Of a stretch of DNA of 64,000 bases, positions 33,819 to 45,746 are shown one piece after another (position 1 is the first letter of the stretch; the number at the start of each line of letters is the position of its first letter). The translations under genes and the position numbers were made by a program. The DNA is from Paramyrothecium sp. XJ0827 (lineage: Eukaryota > Ascomycota > Sordariomycetes > Hypocreales > Stachybotryaceae), in assembly GCA_020881915.1 (NCBI GenBank), contig JAJFPB010000001.1, forward strand, positions 4,898,001 to 4,962,000, given 5' to 3'. The notes under the pieces were generated by a model. That model saw only the letters and a program-made list of their open reading frames with translations, searched no databases and had not been told where the DNA came from.

Positions 33819-35448
33819 TCAGTCACGGGCTGCAAGCCGCGTTGTACCCGATGATACAAACTCCTTTGTTGCATCGACGCCCATATATCTGCCGGGGTTT
33901 GGTTAGCATCCCTGGAGCAACATACAGGAAGCCACAAACTCACACGCTCAATAGTATCTCTGCAAACTCGTCGACATCTTCGCCTCTTCCGTGTTCCAGA
34001 AACCTGGCAAATGCGAAGTTGGCGATGATGAAACGGGGCTTCTCCTTCCATACACGATCGAATTCGAATGAGGATTCGGCTTCCCACAAATAGCGAGCGA
34101 GCGTCCAGCGGTGGGTATAGACCCAGGGCCCGTATTGTTCTGTGCAGTAGTGAGCACTGACCTCAATGCGAAGAGTTCGGCTTGTTACCTGTGTAATGCG
34201 GGTCTTTCATCATCTCGTACAGGAACAGGACCGAGTATGCCATAACAATGGTCCTGCGCACAGATTCGGCAAATATCCATCTCTATACGAGGTCATCATG
34301 TCATGTCAGTGTGTCTTGTTCGTTTTGCCTACGGGACAGGAGCATACGCACCTGCCAATCCTCTGGCGGATTCTGTCGCACAAGAACGTCTTCTTCCTGC
34401 ACTATTTCTCCCATGTTTTCACGGATCTTGCACAGCTCGCCCAGCCAGATCCTCAGAATGGGAAGATCTTTCTCGCCGGCGGCACGAAGGGCAACGTCGC
34501 CGTCGAAGAGACGAATGACTTGATACAAGAAAAGTGCCTGCGTACGTGCCAACTTTTCTGTTGGCGTTAGGATGCTGCGACCAGTCTCTGCACAAATCAA
34601 CTCAGTCACGCTACCATGAAGAGATCTCATCACCATGGCCGCATTATTGGGAGTGCGGTTCGTGTGGAGCACACACATGGCAAAGCATGAAACGATGCAT
34701 TGCGGCATGCTGCTCTGATAGAGGTAGCGATGCAGAAAAGGGGTTGAGTTACTCTTTGCCATATCAGCCACGAAGCCTTTGATGCGGTTTGCAACGCAGT
34801 GTAGGGATGTCTTGGGATCATACAGATCCCACGGCTGGAATTGATGCTGGGAGGTGTTAGGTCTGGATCAGACAGCAGAAAGCAGTCCGGCTTGTGAGCC
34901 GGGACTTTGAATAATCTCACGCAAAACCCTGCCATTTCTTGGTAGCCCTTGACGACCTCGTCGTCTGCTGGAGTGCTTGGACGTTCGAGCAGAGCCGGTT
35001 CGTCGTGGTGGATGAGCCACTGGTCGCTAGAGGGTGAACCGCCGCCGCCGACTAGGTCCATGAATGAGCCCGGTGGAATACTGCTCGCTCCGGATACATC
35101 TTCGAGGAGTGGCAGCATGAGTTCCGCGGCAAAACCCGACGGCTTTTCCACTTGCAAAGCATCAATGTACCCTACGTCAAGGTGCATCTCCCCGAGGACC
35201 ACACTAGGGGAGTCCTCACATGATTGCGCCTCGGGACCAGGGCCTGTGGGCTCTGCGAGATGCAGGCTAGGCGAAATGTATGTCTTGATCTTGCCATAGC
35301 TACAACGTAGCTTCTTTTCCACGCAGCGAGAGCATATCGGCGTGCGTCGGTCGCATCGCCGTTTGGTCAGAACGCAGCTGTTGCAGTTCTTTTGTCTTGA
35401 TGCTGGAATCATGGGCACTGCGGCGGAAATTCTCATTGCACTGTACAT
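33819..35448 (-). CDS. Zn2Cys6 fungal transcription factor
   Basis: Five exons (35448-34921, 34834-34352, 34282-34189, 34139-33944, 33888-33819) give 456 aa; introns are 86, 69, 49 and 55 nt and all frames join. The DNA-binding binuclear zinc cluster is C22-x2-C25-x6-C32-x6-C39-x2-C42-x6-C49 with a basic KRRCDRR loop. A Ser/Pro/Glu-rich linker follows. A helical C-terminal half contains FAESVRRTIVMAYSVLFLYE and ends with a short helix typical of regulators found in secondary-metabolite clusters. ATG 35448 is used; 35436 is equally possible. It is a nuclear sequence-specific regulator with unknown targets. No stop or frameshift is needed, so it looks intact although its neighbour P450 is broken. 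Confidence 0.88.
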
Positions 35449-36534
35449 GAAGTGCACCCGATGAAAGTCACAGGAGGGTATTGGCAAGGGTTACTTGAAG
35501 ATGTTGTTGTGTGTAATCCTTGAAGCGCTGCATCACGCTCGTTGCGTCGAGGCGAACTCCGCGAAACTCCACCAGGGACGGCACCGGTTGGCGTCCTCCG
35601 CCGAACTCCGATCCCGGTAGACAGGACATGGAATTTATCAACCCCAATAAATTATTACTCGGCAATTTCGTGGCGTGTACTCTTCGTTTTATTCCAGGCA
35701 AAGTACTTTTCAGTTTTGAGCCAACAGTCACACGGATCATCTTCCATGCCGCACAAGAGCAACTGGAGCAAGGCATAACCCTAACCCTGGATTCCAAGCG
35801 CAGGGTAGATGATATGCCTCCAATGTTAACATTGCGCAGTAGTTCAAGGGACCATTACAGAACTTGACGATGTCTTGCTAGGGCATTATCTGGGAGCATT
35901 CTATATGGGCCTTGGTCTCGGTGTTAGCAATCACCTGGCCTGTACGTAGCGAGGGAGCGTGTGCCGTTGTCATTCGCCTGCTTAACAGTTGAGTCTCCAT
36001 TTTGTTGTTGGCCTGAGAAGACGCCTGCGGCTAGGCTGCGAATACTTTCTCAAGACAATATCTACAGTAATTAAACAGTCTGATTAAATATTGTTGTATA
36101 TTTTCCAAGCCTCGTGACTTTTGAATGGAAAGATGGCCATTTTCTTTCGTTCTTGGAGTTTCTCCCAAGTTACGTGGGTACATACCTTAGGGAAAGAAAC
36201 AATAAGGGAAACAGTGGTTGCTCTAAAACTCAGTGCACTTGCAGCATGGTAGCCGCCTGGCCCAATCAACACACAACTCTACCTGATTCCGCTGGCTTCA
36301 ACACCCGATTCTCCCCCTCGTTTTTCATTGTTCTTTCTTCTTGTGTGATAGGCCCTCTTTTGCTTCCCTTTTTATTGTTTCCGAATGAAGCGTTGCAGTA
36401 CCCTTAGGGTGACTGGTAGTTCCTGCTGCCTGTCACGCATCACCCATGGGGCTTAGAGGTCGCCTCAGCGGTCCAAAAGCTGGCCTCGCTCTCAGTCTTG
36501 CCATCTGCCCATTCAACCGCCGCGCGTAATCATC
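35449..36534. promoter_or_regulatory. Divergent region between the Zn2Cys6 regulator and TDP1
   Basis: About 1.1 kb between divergent starts. It contains two telomere-type repeats (35776-35788) and a CT-rich plus-strand stretch near 36300-36400 in front of TDP1. No other gene is supported. Confidence 0.5.
35776..35788. repeat. Short telomere-like repeat (TAACCC)2
   Basis: TAACCCTAACCCT, two copies of the complement of TTAGGG. Too short to be a true interstitial telomere; it may act as a telobox-like promoter element or be chance. Confidence 0.7.
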
Positions 36535-38249
36535 ATGGAAGGACGGCCAAAACGTCCACACTCTGGCGCGAGCGACGCGGACTCGCAGACGGATACCGAT
36601 GAACGGCTTGGGATCACTACATTGTCGCGGTCCATCAGCCCCCCGAGAAAACGACGGCGTCTCACCATCGCATCGCCATTCCAGCTGACATGGATTCGAG
36701 ACCTTCCGGAAGACCAGAATCAAGATGCCATTACGCTTAAGGACCTTCTTGGCGATCCTTTGATCTCGGAATGCTGGCAATTCAACTATCTACATGACAT
36801 TCCCTTTGTCATGGATGCGTTTGACGCCGATACCCGACACCTTGTTGCTGTCCACGTTGTACACGGTTTTTGGAAGAGAGAGGACCCTAATCGACTTATA
36901 CTGACGGTGCGTCTTCTTTGCGGGTTCTGGTTCTGGCTATTCCTATTGAGCTCGAATCAGCTTCCAATGTAAGACATGAACTGTTCCTAACTTGCTCGGC
37001 TGATTAGGAACAAGCGGCCGAGTTCAGCAACGTCCAGCTCCACGTGGCTCCTATGCCCGAGATGTTCGGAACGCACCATTCCAAAATGATGATTCTCTTC
37101 CGGCATGATGAAACGGCTCAGGTCATCATACACACAGCGAACATGATTGCCAAGGATTGGACAAACATGACGAACGGCGTCTGGAGATCCCCAATGCTCC
37201 CAAAGCTGACCAACTCGAGTAGATCAGCCACTGCTAAGCAAGAAACAGCGGATAGCATTGGGCAGCGATTCAAAGCTGATCTACTTAACTACCTGAAGTG
37301 CTATGACAGCCGTGGACGTACCTGCCATTTACTTGTCGAACGCCTCACCCAATATGACTTCTCTAGCATCAGAGCAGCACTCGTCGCAAGCGTCCCAGGA
37401 AGGCATAGCATACGCGACGACTCACAGACGAAATGGGGCTGGGCAGCCTTGAACAAGCAGCTGCGATCAGTCGATTGCGTGCCAGGGGAGTCGAATGTTG
37501 TCGTTCAAATCTCGTCCATTGCCACGCTCGGCGCCAAAGACGATTGGCTTAAAAAGACGTTGTTCGAGCCACTTTCTACATCTAAGAATGTCAAAGCACC
37601 GAAACCGACATTTAAAGTCATCTTTCCGACACCAGACGAGGTTCGGCGGTCACTAGACGGATACGCATCAGGGGGGTCAATCCACACGAAGATACGGTCG
37701 GCCCAACAGGCAAAGCAGTTGCAGTATCTGCGGCCAATCTTCTATCACTGGGCCAATGACAGCCCAGCAGGCGTGGGTAAGTAAGAAGAATGGCGTCCAC
37801 GGCTGCAGTACCGTGCTAAATGGATGATAGATCTTGGCGAAGACGAGAGCATTGTGGCCGACGGTGGCCGCCAGCGTGCCGCACCTCATATAAAGACTTA
37901 CATACGTTACAATAGCAAGGGTACTATTGATTGGGCCATGCTCACATCCGCAAACCTTTCCAAACAAGCCTGGGGCGATGCTGCCCAAGCGTCTGAAGAA
38001 TTTCGCATAGCGTCGTGGGAAATCGGAGTTCTGGTGTGGCCGCAGCTCTTCGGAGAGGACGTTTCTATGGTTGGAACGTTTAGAACAGACAGTCCAGGCC
38101 TGAATGTAGGTGACACGAAACCCGTTATCGGATTGCGGATTCCCTACTCTCTGCCTTTACAGCGGTACGGGAAAGACGAAGTACCCTGGGTTGCTACAGA
38201 AGCGCACACAGAACCAGACCGTCTGGGCTGCGCATGGGACGGATGGTGA
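36535..38249 (+). CDS. TDP1: Tyrosyl-DNA phosphodiesterase 1
   Basis: Three exons (36535-36906, 37008-37776, 37831-38249) give 519 aa; introns are 101 and 54 nt. Tdp1 removes topoisomerase I peptides and other adducts from DNA 3' ends in the nucleus. Both phospholipase-D-type HKN motifs are intact: THHSKMMILF with His148, Lys150 and Asn169, and PHIKTYIR with His400, Lys402 and Asn422 in TSANLSKQAWG. The N-terminal 45 residues are disordered and contain RKRRR, a likely nuclear signal. Both introns fall between catalytic blocks. Length is normal for fungal Tdp1. The first His is the nucleophile and the second the general acid in the known mechanism. Confidence 0.95.
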
Positions 38250-39503
38250 TGTTTACATGTCTTATTTGCGTCCATGATGAGGCCAAATGCTCTACTCATA
38301 GAAAGATGCTCACCGCACTCCTCTGACGACAATAATGAGACGTTTCGTTGCCTCAAATAACAGACATGTGTTCATTCTGTTGGTTCGTGACGAGAGATGA
38401 GGTTGAGTCAGAGGCCGGCGCCGAGTCAACTGTGGAATTACGCAGACTGTTTTGTGCTGCGGGTACAGTTGCATTCTACATACAATGCTACCCACCATCT
38501 CAGGCTACCTTGCCTTTCTTGCCTACAACAGGACCAGGTACCTGGCAGCAGTGCCGGGGTTACATTACCAAGCTCGTGGGTTGCAAGCTGGGGGGCACAG
38601 CTTGGAGGGTAGAGGAAACTTTGCTTTGTGCCGTGAAACGCCGGTGTGGAGCTTGCCTTCATGAGTAACGAGTACCTTCTCCGACGAAAGCGGTTCGTGG
38701 CGTCTCACCGCAGGCCAGTAAAATTCCAAGTCGCCCCGATGCATAACGCAAGTACCAGGCGCTCTCCCGGATATCGTCAACTGCGGTTTCTGGCTGGTGG
38801 GATGTCGGTCGTTACTCGAAACGGCAACGAGGAATTGTTCGGTCCACCTTGGATCGGTTGCCGTCGTACGTGCTGGGTAAGGTGCCGCAGAAAAGATTGC
38901 CGTCACGCAGTATATTTTTTTTAATACCATCCATGCCTTGCTTTGCCTGCCATCCCTTACCTAAGTAAGGCAATGGGGGTGGTAAGAGGAGGTGCACACC
39001 CAAGCCCCCCACGCCCTTCAGTCACCTCTTGTCACAGTCCCTTACATCTTGAATCTTCTCCTACCAAACGACTCATCGCCACCAGATTTTTTTTCTTCTT
39101 TCTCATGATACAACACAGCGCTTTTCTTTTCTTCCTTTCTTCATAACCCAAGCCAATCCGCTCTCCAGAAGCTCCAGCGGCATCGATCGCCCAATTGGCT
39201 TCTCTAGTCGCCGCCGCCGTTCATGCTGGTGGCTATTGATTTAGGCTTGTAAAGAAATTTCGGCTCCTGGCCCACCCACCCCGTCTGCCATTAGCCACCA
39301 ATCACGACGACAAGCCTCTCCCTCGCCCTCTTGCATCTCATCTTCAGATCTCGGGCTCGAGACGTCGGTTGCATCCTTCCCAGCAGGTTCCCGTGTATTC
39401 AAGGGTCCTTTTGTTCTCGGATCGACTTCCCCGGCCCTCGATGGCCGTCGTGTACATAACCGTCTAAGACAGTTCCTCCATCACCCCCAAACCACTTTTA
39501 TAA
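38250..39503. promoter_or_regulatory. Upstream region of the MATE transporter gene
   Basis: 1.25 kb between TDP1 and the MATE gene. It has a hairpin-capable CCTTAC-CTAA-GTAAGG at 38955-38970. Strong CT-rich tracts at 39085-39145 on the plus strand mark the probable transcription start about 0.4 kb before the ATG. No gene seen. Confidence 0.55.
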
Positions 39504-41634
39504 ATGAGACCAGGTCGTACCCGGGCGTCATCCGGCCACCATGACGTCCTGTCCACTTCGGCCTCGTCTTTCCGCTCCGGCTCCCCTCTAGCCGAGCAGG
39601 TCCTGGCCCGGGACATTGCTGAGTGCTCCGACGAGGACGAGGACTTGGATGGCGCCGTTGAGGAAGGCCATGATGCCGACCACGAGGCCGCCCACACCAT
39701 GTACCGCCGGCCAAGCGGCGTTGCGTACGGCGCCTCCCGCCCCGTCTTCAACCCCCAGTCGGCCGACGAGCCCGCCATGACGGCCCTGGAACGCAAGCAG
39801 TCCCGCAATGCCGAGCGCAGCCTACTGCGCGACAACAACGTCTTGCCCCCCAAGCGTTCTGACCGCCGTCGCCAGCCAACCTTCGTCGGCCGCCTGTACC
39901 AGCGCCTCTTCAGTACCAAGTTGCCTGATGTGGACGAGGAGAACCCTAGGATCGTAGTCCAGCCTCCCACTGAGACGTCGCCGCTTCTTGCGGATGATGC
40001 CAGCTCGACGGTGACCCCGGATGACGACCTGGATGACCAGTGGGAGCAGGCGATTGCTTCGGGCCGTCTCCGCACCACTTGGCAACGTGAGGCAAAGACG
40101 ATTGCTTCATACTCGGCTCCTTTGATCGCGACCTTCGTACTTCAGTATTCCATTAATGTTACGAGTATCTTCACCGTTGGTCGCATCGGCACGATCGAGT
40201 TGGGAGCAGTCTCATGTAAGTGCCCCTGGTCATTTTCCTCTCGGCCCTTGGGGGAGTTTCCAAGGTCCACGCTTCTTCACCCAATATTAACTCGACCCTC
40301 GCAGTGGCCAATATGTCTGCGGCCATTACTTGCATGGCCCCCTTTCAGGGATTGGCAACAAGTCTGGATACGCTCTGTGCCCAAGCCTACGGCTCCGGCC
40401 ACAAACATCTTGTGGGCCTCCAGTTTCAGAGAATGACATCGTTCCTCCTGTTCATGTCAGTTCCCATTTGCTTCTTGTGGTGGTTTGCCGAGGATGTTCT
40501 CAAGCACATTGTGCCCGAGCCCGAGTCGGCTCGTCTGGCCGGCCTCTACCTGCGGGTGATGATCTTCAGCATCCCGGGCTTGATTACTTTTGAATGCGGC
40601 AAACGCTTCACCCAAGCACAAGGCCTCTTCCATGCCACCACCTACGTGCTCGTCATTGTCGCTCCCTTCAATGTCTTCCTCACCTGGCTGCTTGTGTGGA
40701 AGTTGGAGTGGGGTTTCATTGGCGCGCCCATTGCCGTTACAATCACAGAGAACCTGCTGCCGTTAGTACTGTTCCTTTACATCAGGTTCGTCGATGGTAG
40801 CCAGTGCTGGGGCGGTTTCAGTAAGCGGGCCTTCTCCAACTGGGGTCCCATGATCAAGCTTGCCCTGCCCGGTATGGTCATGGTGGAGGCCGAGTGGCTG
40901 GCCTTTGAAATCATGACGCTCTTGGCCAGCCGTTTCGGTGCTGAGTACTTGGCTGCCCAGAGTGTCCTTACTACTCTCGCATCGATCTCCTACCAGATTC
41001 CTTTCCCCGTATCCATTGCGACCTCAACCAGAACCGCCAACCTGATCGGGGCCGGTCTCGTTGATGCGGCCAAGACGACAGCCCGAGTTGTAAGTCCTAC
41101 TGCGCCTATAACAACCACTAGTTGCAAGTATATGCAGATTTACTTACCATGTCTAGGCCTGCGTTGCCGCCCTCCTGATCGGTTTCTTCAATCTCACCAT
41201 TTTCAGTACTTTGCGCTTCAAGCTCCCTCTGCTTTTCACCGACGATCCAGAGGTCATTGAGATTGTCGCGCGTGCTCTCCCAGTCGTCGCCGTCACACAG
41301 GTATTTGACGGCTTCTGCGCCGGCGCGCACGGCTTGCTCCGTGGCATCGGAAAGCAGGCCATTGGTGGCCCGGCGAACCTCATCGCGTACTATGCCGTAT
41401 CCTTGCCGCTGTCTCTGGTCATGGCGTTCGTCCTGGACTGGAGACTGGAGGGCATGTGGATCGGGATAACGATAGGACTAGTCCTGTAAGTCAAGATCTT
41501 GTCGAACGCGTCCATTCAATCGATCCAGTATCCTAACCCAAAACAGCGCGGCAGCCATCGAGTACACGTATTTGTGGAGGACGGATTGGCAGGTTGCTGC
41601 GGACGAAGCCGCGGCTAGGAACGCGGCTGGATAA
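39504..41634 (+). CDS. MATE-family multidrug/organic-cation efflux transporter
   Basis: Four exons (39504-40215, 40305-41089, 41157-41485, 41547-41634) give 637 aa; introns are 89, 67 and 61 nt. MATE transporters export organic molecules in exchange for H+ or Na+ at the plasma or vacuolar membrane. The first ~200 residues are a long soluble acidic leader (DEDEDLDGAVEEG, then ETSPLLADD). About twelve hydrophobic helices follow. Family blocks are seen: ALxxPL-like APLIATFVLQYS in helix 1, A-x-x-GLATSLDTLCAQAYGSG after helix 2, and P-x-x-V-S-I-A-T-S-T-R-T-A-N-L-I-G-A-G in the second half. This arrangement fits the Erc1 (ethionine-resistance) type of fungal MATE. The substrate is unknown. Confidence 0.93.
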
Positions 41635-42448
41635 GGAGATCTGATTATCAAGCAACTCCAAAAGCAAGCAGCAGGAATCATTGCTGCACAATTCTAGTTC
41701 CCCGGCCCGCCGAGGAATACCAAAGCATTATTCACTCACGATCACGTTTATACCGCCTGCATTCAGCATGATTCAAAAAATGCCAGATAACAGTCAGTTA
41801 AAAGGGGGCTCCCGAAGGGGTGCAAAAAACTCAATATGAAATAATATTCACAATATAATACTCACAACACAAACACGAGCCAGCAGATTGGACTCCTCTT
41901 TTTGTTAATTCTGACACGGCATCATGGATGAAAAATCCCAGGTTTTCTCAGCCCCGTTGCAGCGCGGGCTCACACGCAGTCCTGGCTCGAAGGGCCTTGA
42001 TGCCATAAAACGTAGACCTCAATAAGAATCTAGCACATGTATCTAGCTGATCTAGCTACCGTCTGTGCCATTTAAAGCTGTTATACATGTAGCATGGAAG
42101 TCCCTTTCCTTTCAACAAAAGTAAAGTGACACGCGCCTCATGTTCCCAAGAACCGTCAACCGGGCTGCCGCCTACGGGCAAGTTTGCAGAGCAGCAACCA
42201 AAAGGCCTTTCGAACCTCTTGGCTGAGGCATCGTTTCCCGCTTTCCCGGAGGCAAACCCTCCACCCTGTCTTCAGCTCACGCGAACGCCGGTGGTGGCCT
42301 CGTGCAGGAGGACGCAAAAATGCCAAGTCCCTCCCAACGCAGAATCCACTCCCCCTTGGCCCAGTTTCAAAACTCCTAATTTTTTTGTCGGATCGGATAT
42401 CTATGCGCAAAGAGAGAAAAAGATCTCAAGAAAAATTGACTTGCCGCT
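41635..42448. other. Convergent intergenic region, MATE / ARP9
   Basis: About 0.8 kb holding both 3' ends. An AT-rich patch at 41830-41880 resembles polyadenylation-type sequence. No gene seen. Confidence 0.55.
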
Positions 42449-44852
42449 CTAGTTCAACATGGAGTGGGTTCGAATGCCCTTGGGCCCGAGCTCGCTGTCG
42501 CAGGGGGTCAGTATCGCGATTCTTGGACAACGGCGGAGGAGTAGGCAGGAATTTAGCTGACGACTTACTTGTAATCCACACGACTCAGACTCATCAACCT
42601 CTGCGCCTCGACGCTCTGCGCATCCATGTTGGAGTGCAGGCAGAACGCTATCCTGGCCGCCACCTGCGCGCCGAGGAACATGGCTTCCTCGAAGCCGCTC
42701 TTGGTCCATTCGCCCAGATATGTCGGCATGTTAGGCGTCTTAATGCTCGTGGGAGTCTGGCTGTGGAAGTGGTGCGTCGCCGAGCCACCGCCGGCGTCCG
42801 ACCCGGCCTGTGGGGTTCCTACGGCTGCGGCGCCGCCGACTCCACCGCTGGCCACGCCGAGAGTGCTGGCTGTAGTTGCGGCCTGCAGCAGTGGGTTCAC
42901 GCCGCTCGAGGGTAGTTGATGCGGCGCGCCGGTGAAGGAGCCCGTGGGGGTCTGAGAGCCGGTGCCCGTGGGCGTGGCCATGTTGGAGGGAAGCTCCGAA
43001 GTGAATATGGTGGCCGTCGAGGGGGAGATCAGGTGGCGCGCGTTAAGAGTCTGCAAGATGTTCTCCTTCAAGCCGCGAAGACGTGCGCCGTTGCCAACGA
43101 AGACCAGGTTGTCCCAACAGGCGGGCCGCATATACATGTCGTCGATACCCTGGATTGCGCGGTAGATTGTTGTGACGATCCGGTCAATCTCGGCGCGGTC
43201 CGCAAACGTGAATCGTTCCAAGCCAACTTCGACGTCACGGCGGACGCGCTTCGCCTTGCGCTCTGGAGGGTCTGTGGTGATGACTGGGGCTACCGGAACC
43301 ACCGGGACTATCGGCGCTGCAGGGGCAGGCTCGGTGAGGGCGGTGGTGGTAGTAGTGTTGGTGGCAGCTAGAGCAGTATCCGCGACCGGGACTGGGGCGG
43401 CGTCTCCAACAGTGGGAGGCACATCCGTTGTTGCAATCTCTCCCTCCGCTTCAACCTTAGGCTCTGGTTTTGTCTCCGCCTCTGGCACGGCACCGTTGGA
43501 CGCGGCAGGTTCTGGAGCCGCAGTGGTACCAGTAGCGGTAGCATCAGGAGCAGGGGCAGCAGTAGCACCAGCCTCAGGTTGAGGCTGAGTCGCCTTCTCG
43601 CTCGGTGCAGGCTCCTGATCCGTCTTCTTTGGTTGATCGGCAGGCGCCGTGCCGTTGGACTTGACCTCTTCTTGGATAATCTCCTCGTAGGCGAACGTGT
43701 TGCGTGTTCGCTTTGAGTTAGGGAGCCGCACCGGCTTTTGCGCTCCCGCATCCGCCTCCTTGTCCTTGGGTTTCCTTCCACCCCCCTTGCCCTTCTCCTT
43801 TTCCTTCTCCTTCTTGGCCAGAAACTCCTTGGTTTGCCCACTGGTAACAATGGCAGCAACGTCCAAGACTCCGTCATCTTCCCCGTTGGTGGCGGCCTCG
43901 TTGTCATCCGCAGAGGCTTCCGTGAGCTTTGGTGCTTGAAGATCATTGAGTTTCACAGGCTGCACAGATGAGTCTGCTGCCGCAGACGCCGCGCTGGGAG
44001 CTGCTCCCGTGGCTGATTCGACAGGAAGTTCCATCAGCTTATCCTGGCCCGGCGCGTACGGAAGCACTTCACAGATGGCACTCTTTTTCAGTTGTTCTGC
44101 CATGTCGTAGTTGAAGCCTTTTTTCTCCAATTTTTCCAGTAACTTCTGGGTGAAGATCTGGCCACCGCTGATGCGATGTTCCGCGCCTGGAGTTCCGAGG
44201 TCCAAGTGGTTGACGACGCGCCCATCATGAATCGCCGTCACATCCACCTTTTCGTAACCAATATCGACAACGGTCATGTGAGGCCACTTGAGGCCGTACT
44301 GTGTCGCAATGCCGCTGTGGATCATGCACAAGGCAGGCGTCCTGGTCTTCTCGAATATGTACTGCGCAATTGTCTCGCAATCGGGACGCGTCCACTGCGG
44401 CGACGCCATGAGCATGATCGGGGTGTTGTGGTAGGTCGTGGTCAGCATGCCGTGAACATGGTCGAGGAAGGCAAGGAAGGCGTCCATTTGCACAATGCGA
44501 CCACCTATAGATAGCATGTCAGTATACTCATCTTGATTTGCAAGTCTGCAGCGTCCAAGTTCGCGCCGCAATCGCACGAGAGTCCAGTCGCCGTACCTTG
44601 AAGGGGCCATACGGCACCCTTGTCCTCGTCCACATCCTCAACCCATTCTTCCTGCTCTACGCCATCAATCACCCTGGTCCTCTTGTAGGTGTAGTAGGGG
44701 CGCCATTCATTGTCGTCGCGAAACATCCTCGTGGGAATACGATGCGTCGGCAGGGTAAGCTCGCTGCACCCAAGCTGCGCCATGGTGGTGCGGCTGCCGG
44801 GGCAGAGGATGAGGATTTGCTCCTCACGCCATTTGCCAGCCGCGCTGGCCAT
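42449..44852 (-). CDS. ARP9: Actin-related protein Arp9 (SWI/SNF and RSC chromatin remodellers)
   Basis: Three exons (44852-44597, 44504-42569, 42494-42449) give 745 aa; introns are 92 and 74 nt. Arp9 pairs with Arp7/Arp42-type proteins on the HSA helix of the remodeller ATPase. The N-terminus has the degenerate actin phosphate loop (ILILCPGSRTTMAQLG). Later actin-fold blocks include MLMASPQWTRPD, TVVDIGYEKVDVTAIHDG and NLVFVGNGARLRGL. A large low-complexity insert (about residues 255-500, Ala/Pro/Thr/Glu/Lys-rich) divides the fold. The frame would stop at 42565, but a good donor there and the 46-nt last exon give a C-terminus ELGPKGIRTHSMLN that looks like conserved sequence, so I include it. 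Arp4 or Arp8 are less likely alternatives. Confidence 0.88.
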
Positions 44853-45746
44853 GATGGATGGATAGTTGCCGCCTAAAGACGTGCACTCAAATTGGGTTCT
44901 GTGGTTGATGCTAGTCTGGAGAATTTGTCGCGCTGAAGCCGTCGCGAGGGTGTCAATCCAAGCTGGTCTTGGAGATCCTTGCGCGCGCTCGTACCTTAGC
45001 TTGTGGTAGCGTTGTGGCGTCGCAATTTGTGTGGCGCTGTTTATGTGGCTCTAACGCATACATGCACTTGTGTCCATCACGTGATTGCACTCGCCATCCT
45101 CAGATGTCGCCGTCCTGGCATTCGTATTCTACCAGGAGGACAATGAAGCAGAGCTGCCGAGTCCCTGTGTCACTCATAATATTATCGTTATGAGATTGAG
45201 CATACACAGTGCTTATGCGGCAGGTGATTTGAGCCATCTTGAAATTGTGTGATTCATTGAAGCCAACTCGATGCGTCAGCTCGAGTTGCCTCTTCTTGGC
45301 TATCATTTCCATTACACTACTCGGCATGTGATCCAACAAACGCCTGTATCCAGATTCAATCTGAAAATCATCGGCTCGTACACAACAATCAACGCGAGTT
45401 AACCCTCAACTCTGCTCGGATAGTGTAACAATAACCCCAGTTCATGATACGCCGGCCTCTCCACCGTTCTGTACCTCACCCATTCAATTGCCCTGGCATC
45501 TTCAACCTTTTTAAAGATGCTCCCAAGTTGTTTGATCCTACTCCGGTCCATGAGGGACGTCCCAAAGATGTAAAAAGAAATCGTTATGTCGGCCCAAATA
45601 GCCATGGCCTACCGAGGCTTGTGGTAGGTTCCACCGTCGGGTCCCTTGCTAACAAAGACGGGGCGGGTAAAATAATAAAAAGAACGCTGCAAATATAACC
45701 ACAACTGGTCCCGTCCGTAGTTTTTCATTAGTTCATAAGATAGTAT
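44853..45746. promoter_or_regulatory. Upstream region of ARP9 / downstream of the SYLF gene
   Basis: About 0.9 kb between two minus-strand genes. A perfect 10-bp palindrome ATCACGTGAT lies at 45076-45085, about 225 bp before the ARP9 start. The right half should be the 3' UTR of the next gene. No gene seen. Confidence 0.55.
45076..45085. promoter_or_regulatory. Palindromic E-box TCACGTGA upstream of ARP9
   Basis: ATCACGTGAT contains CACGTG, the binding site class of bHLH factors such as Cbf1-type regulators in fungi. Function here is inferred from sequence only. Confidence 0.45.

Noticed and set aside
35776..35788. Interstitial telomere or chromosome-fusion scar
   Set aside because: Only two TTAGGG units are present, far too few to infer a fusion.
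42466..42480. GGTTCGAATGCC, resembling a tRNA B box
   Set aside because: It lies in the last exon of ARP9 and has no surrounding cloverleaf.
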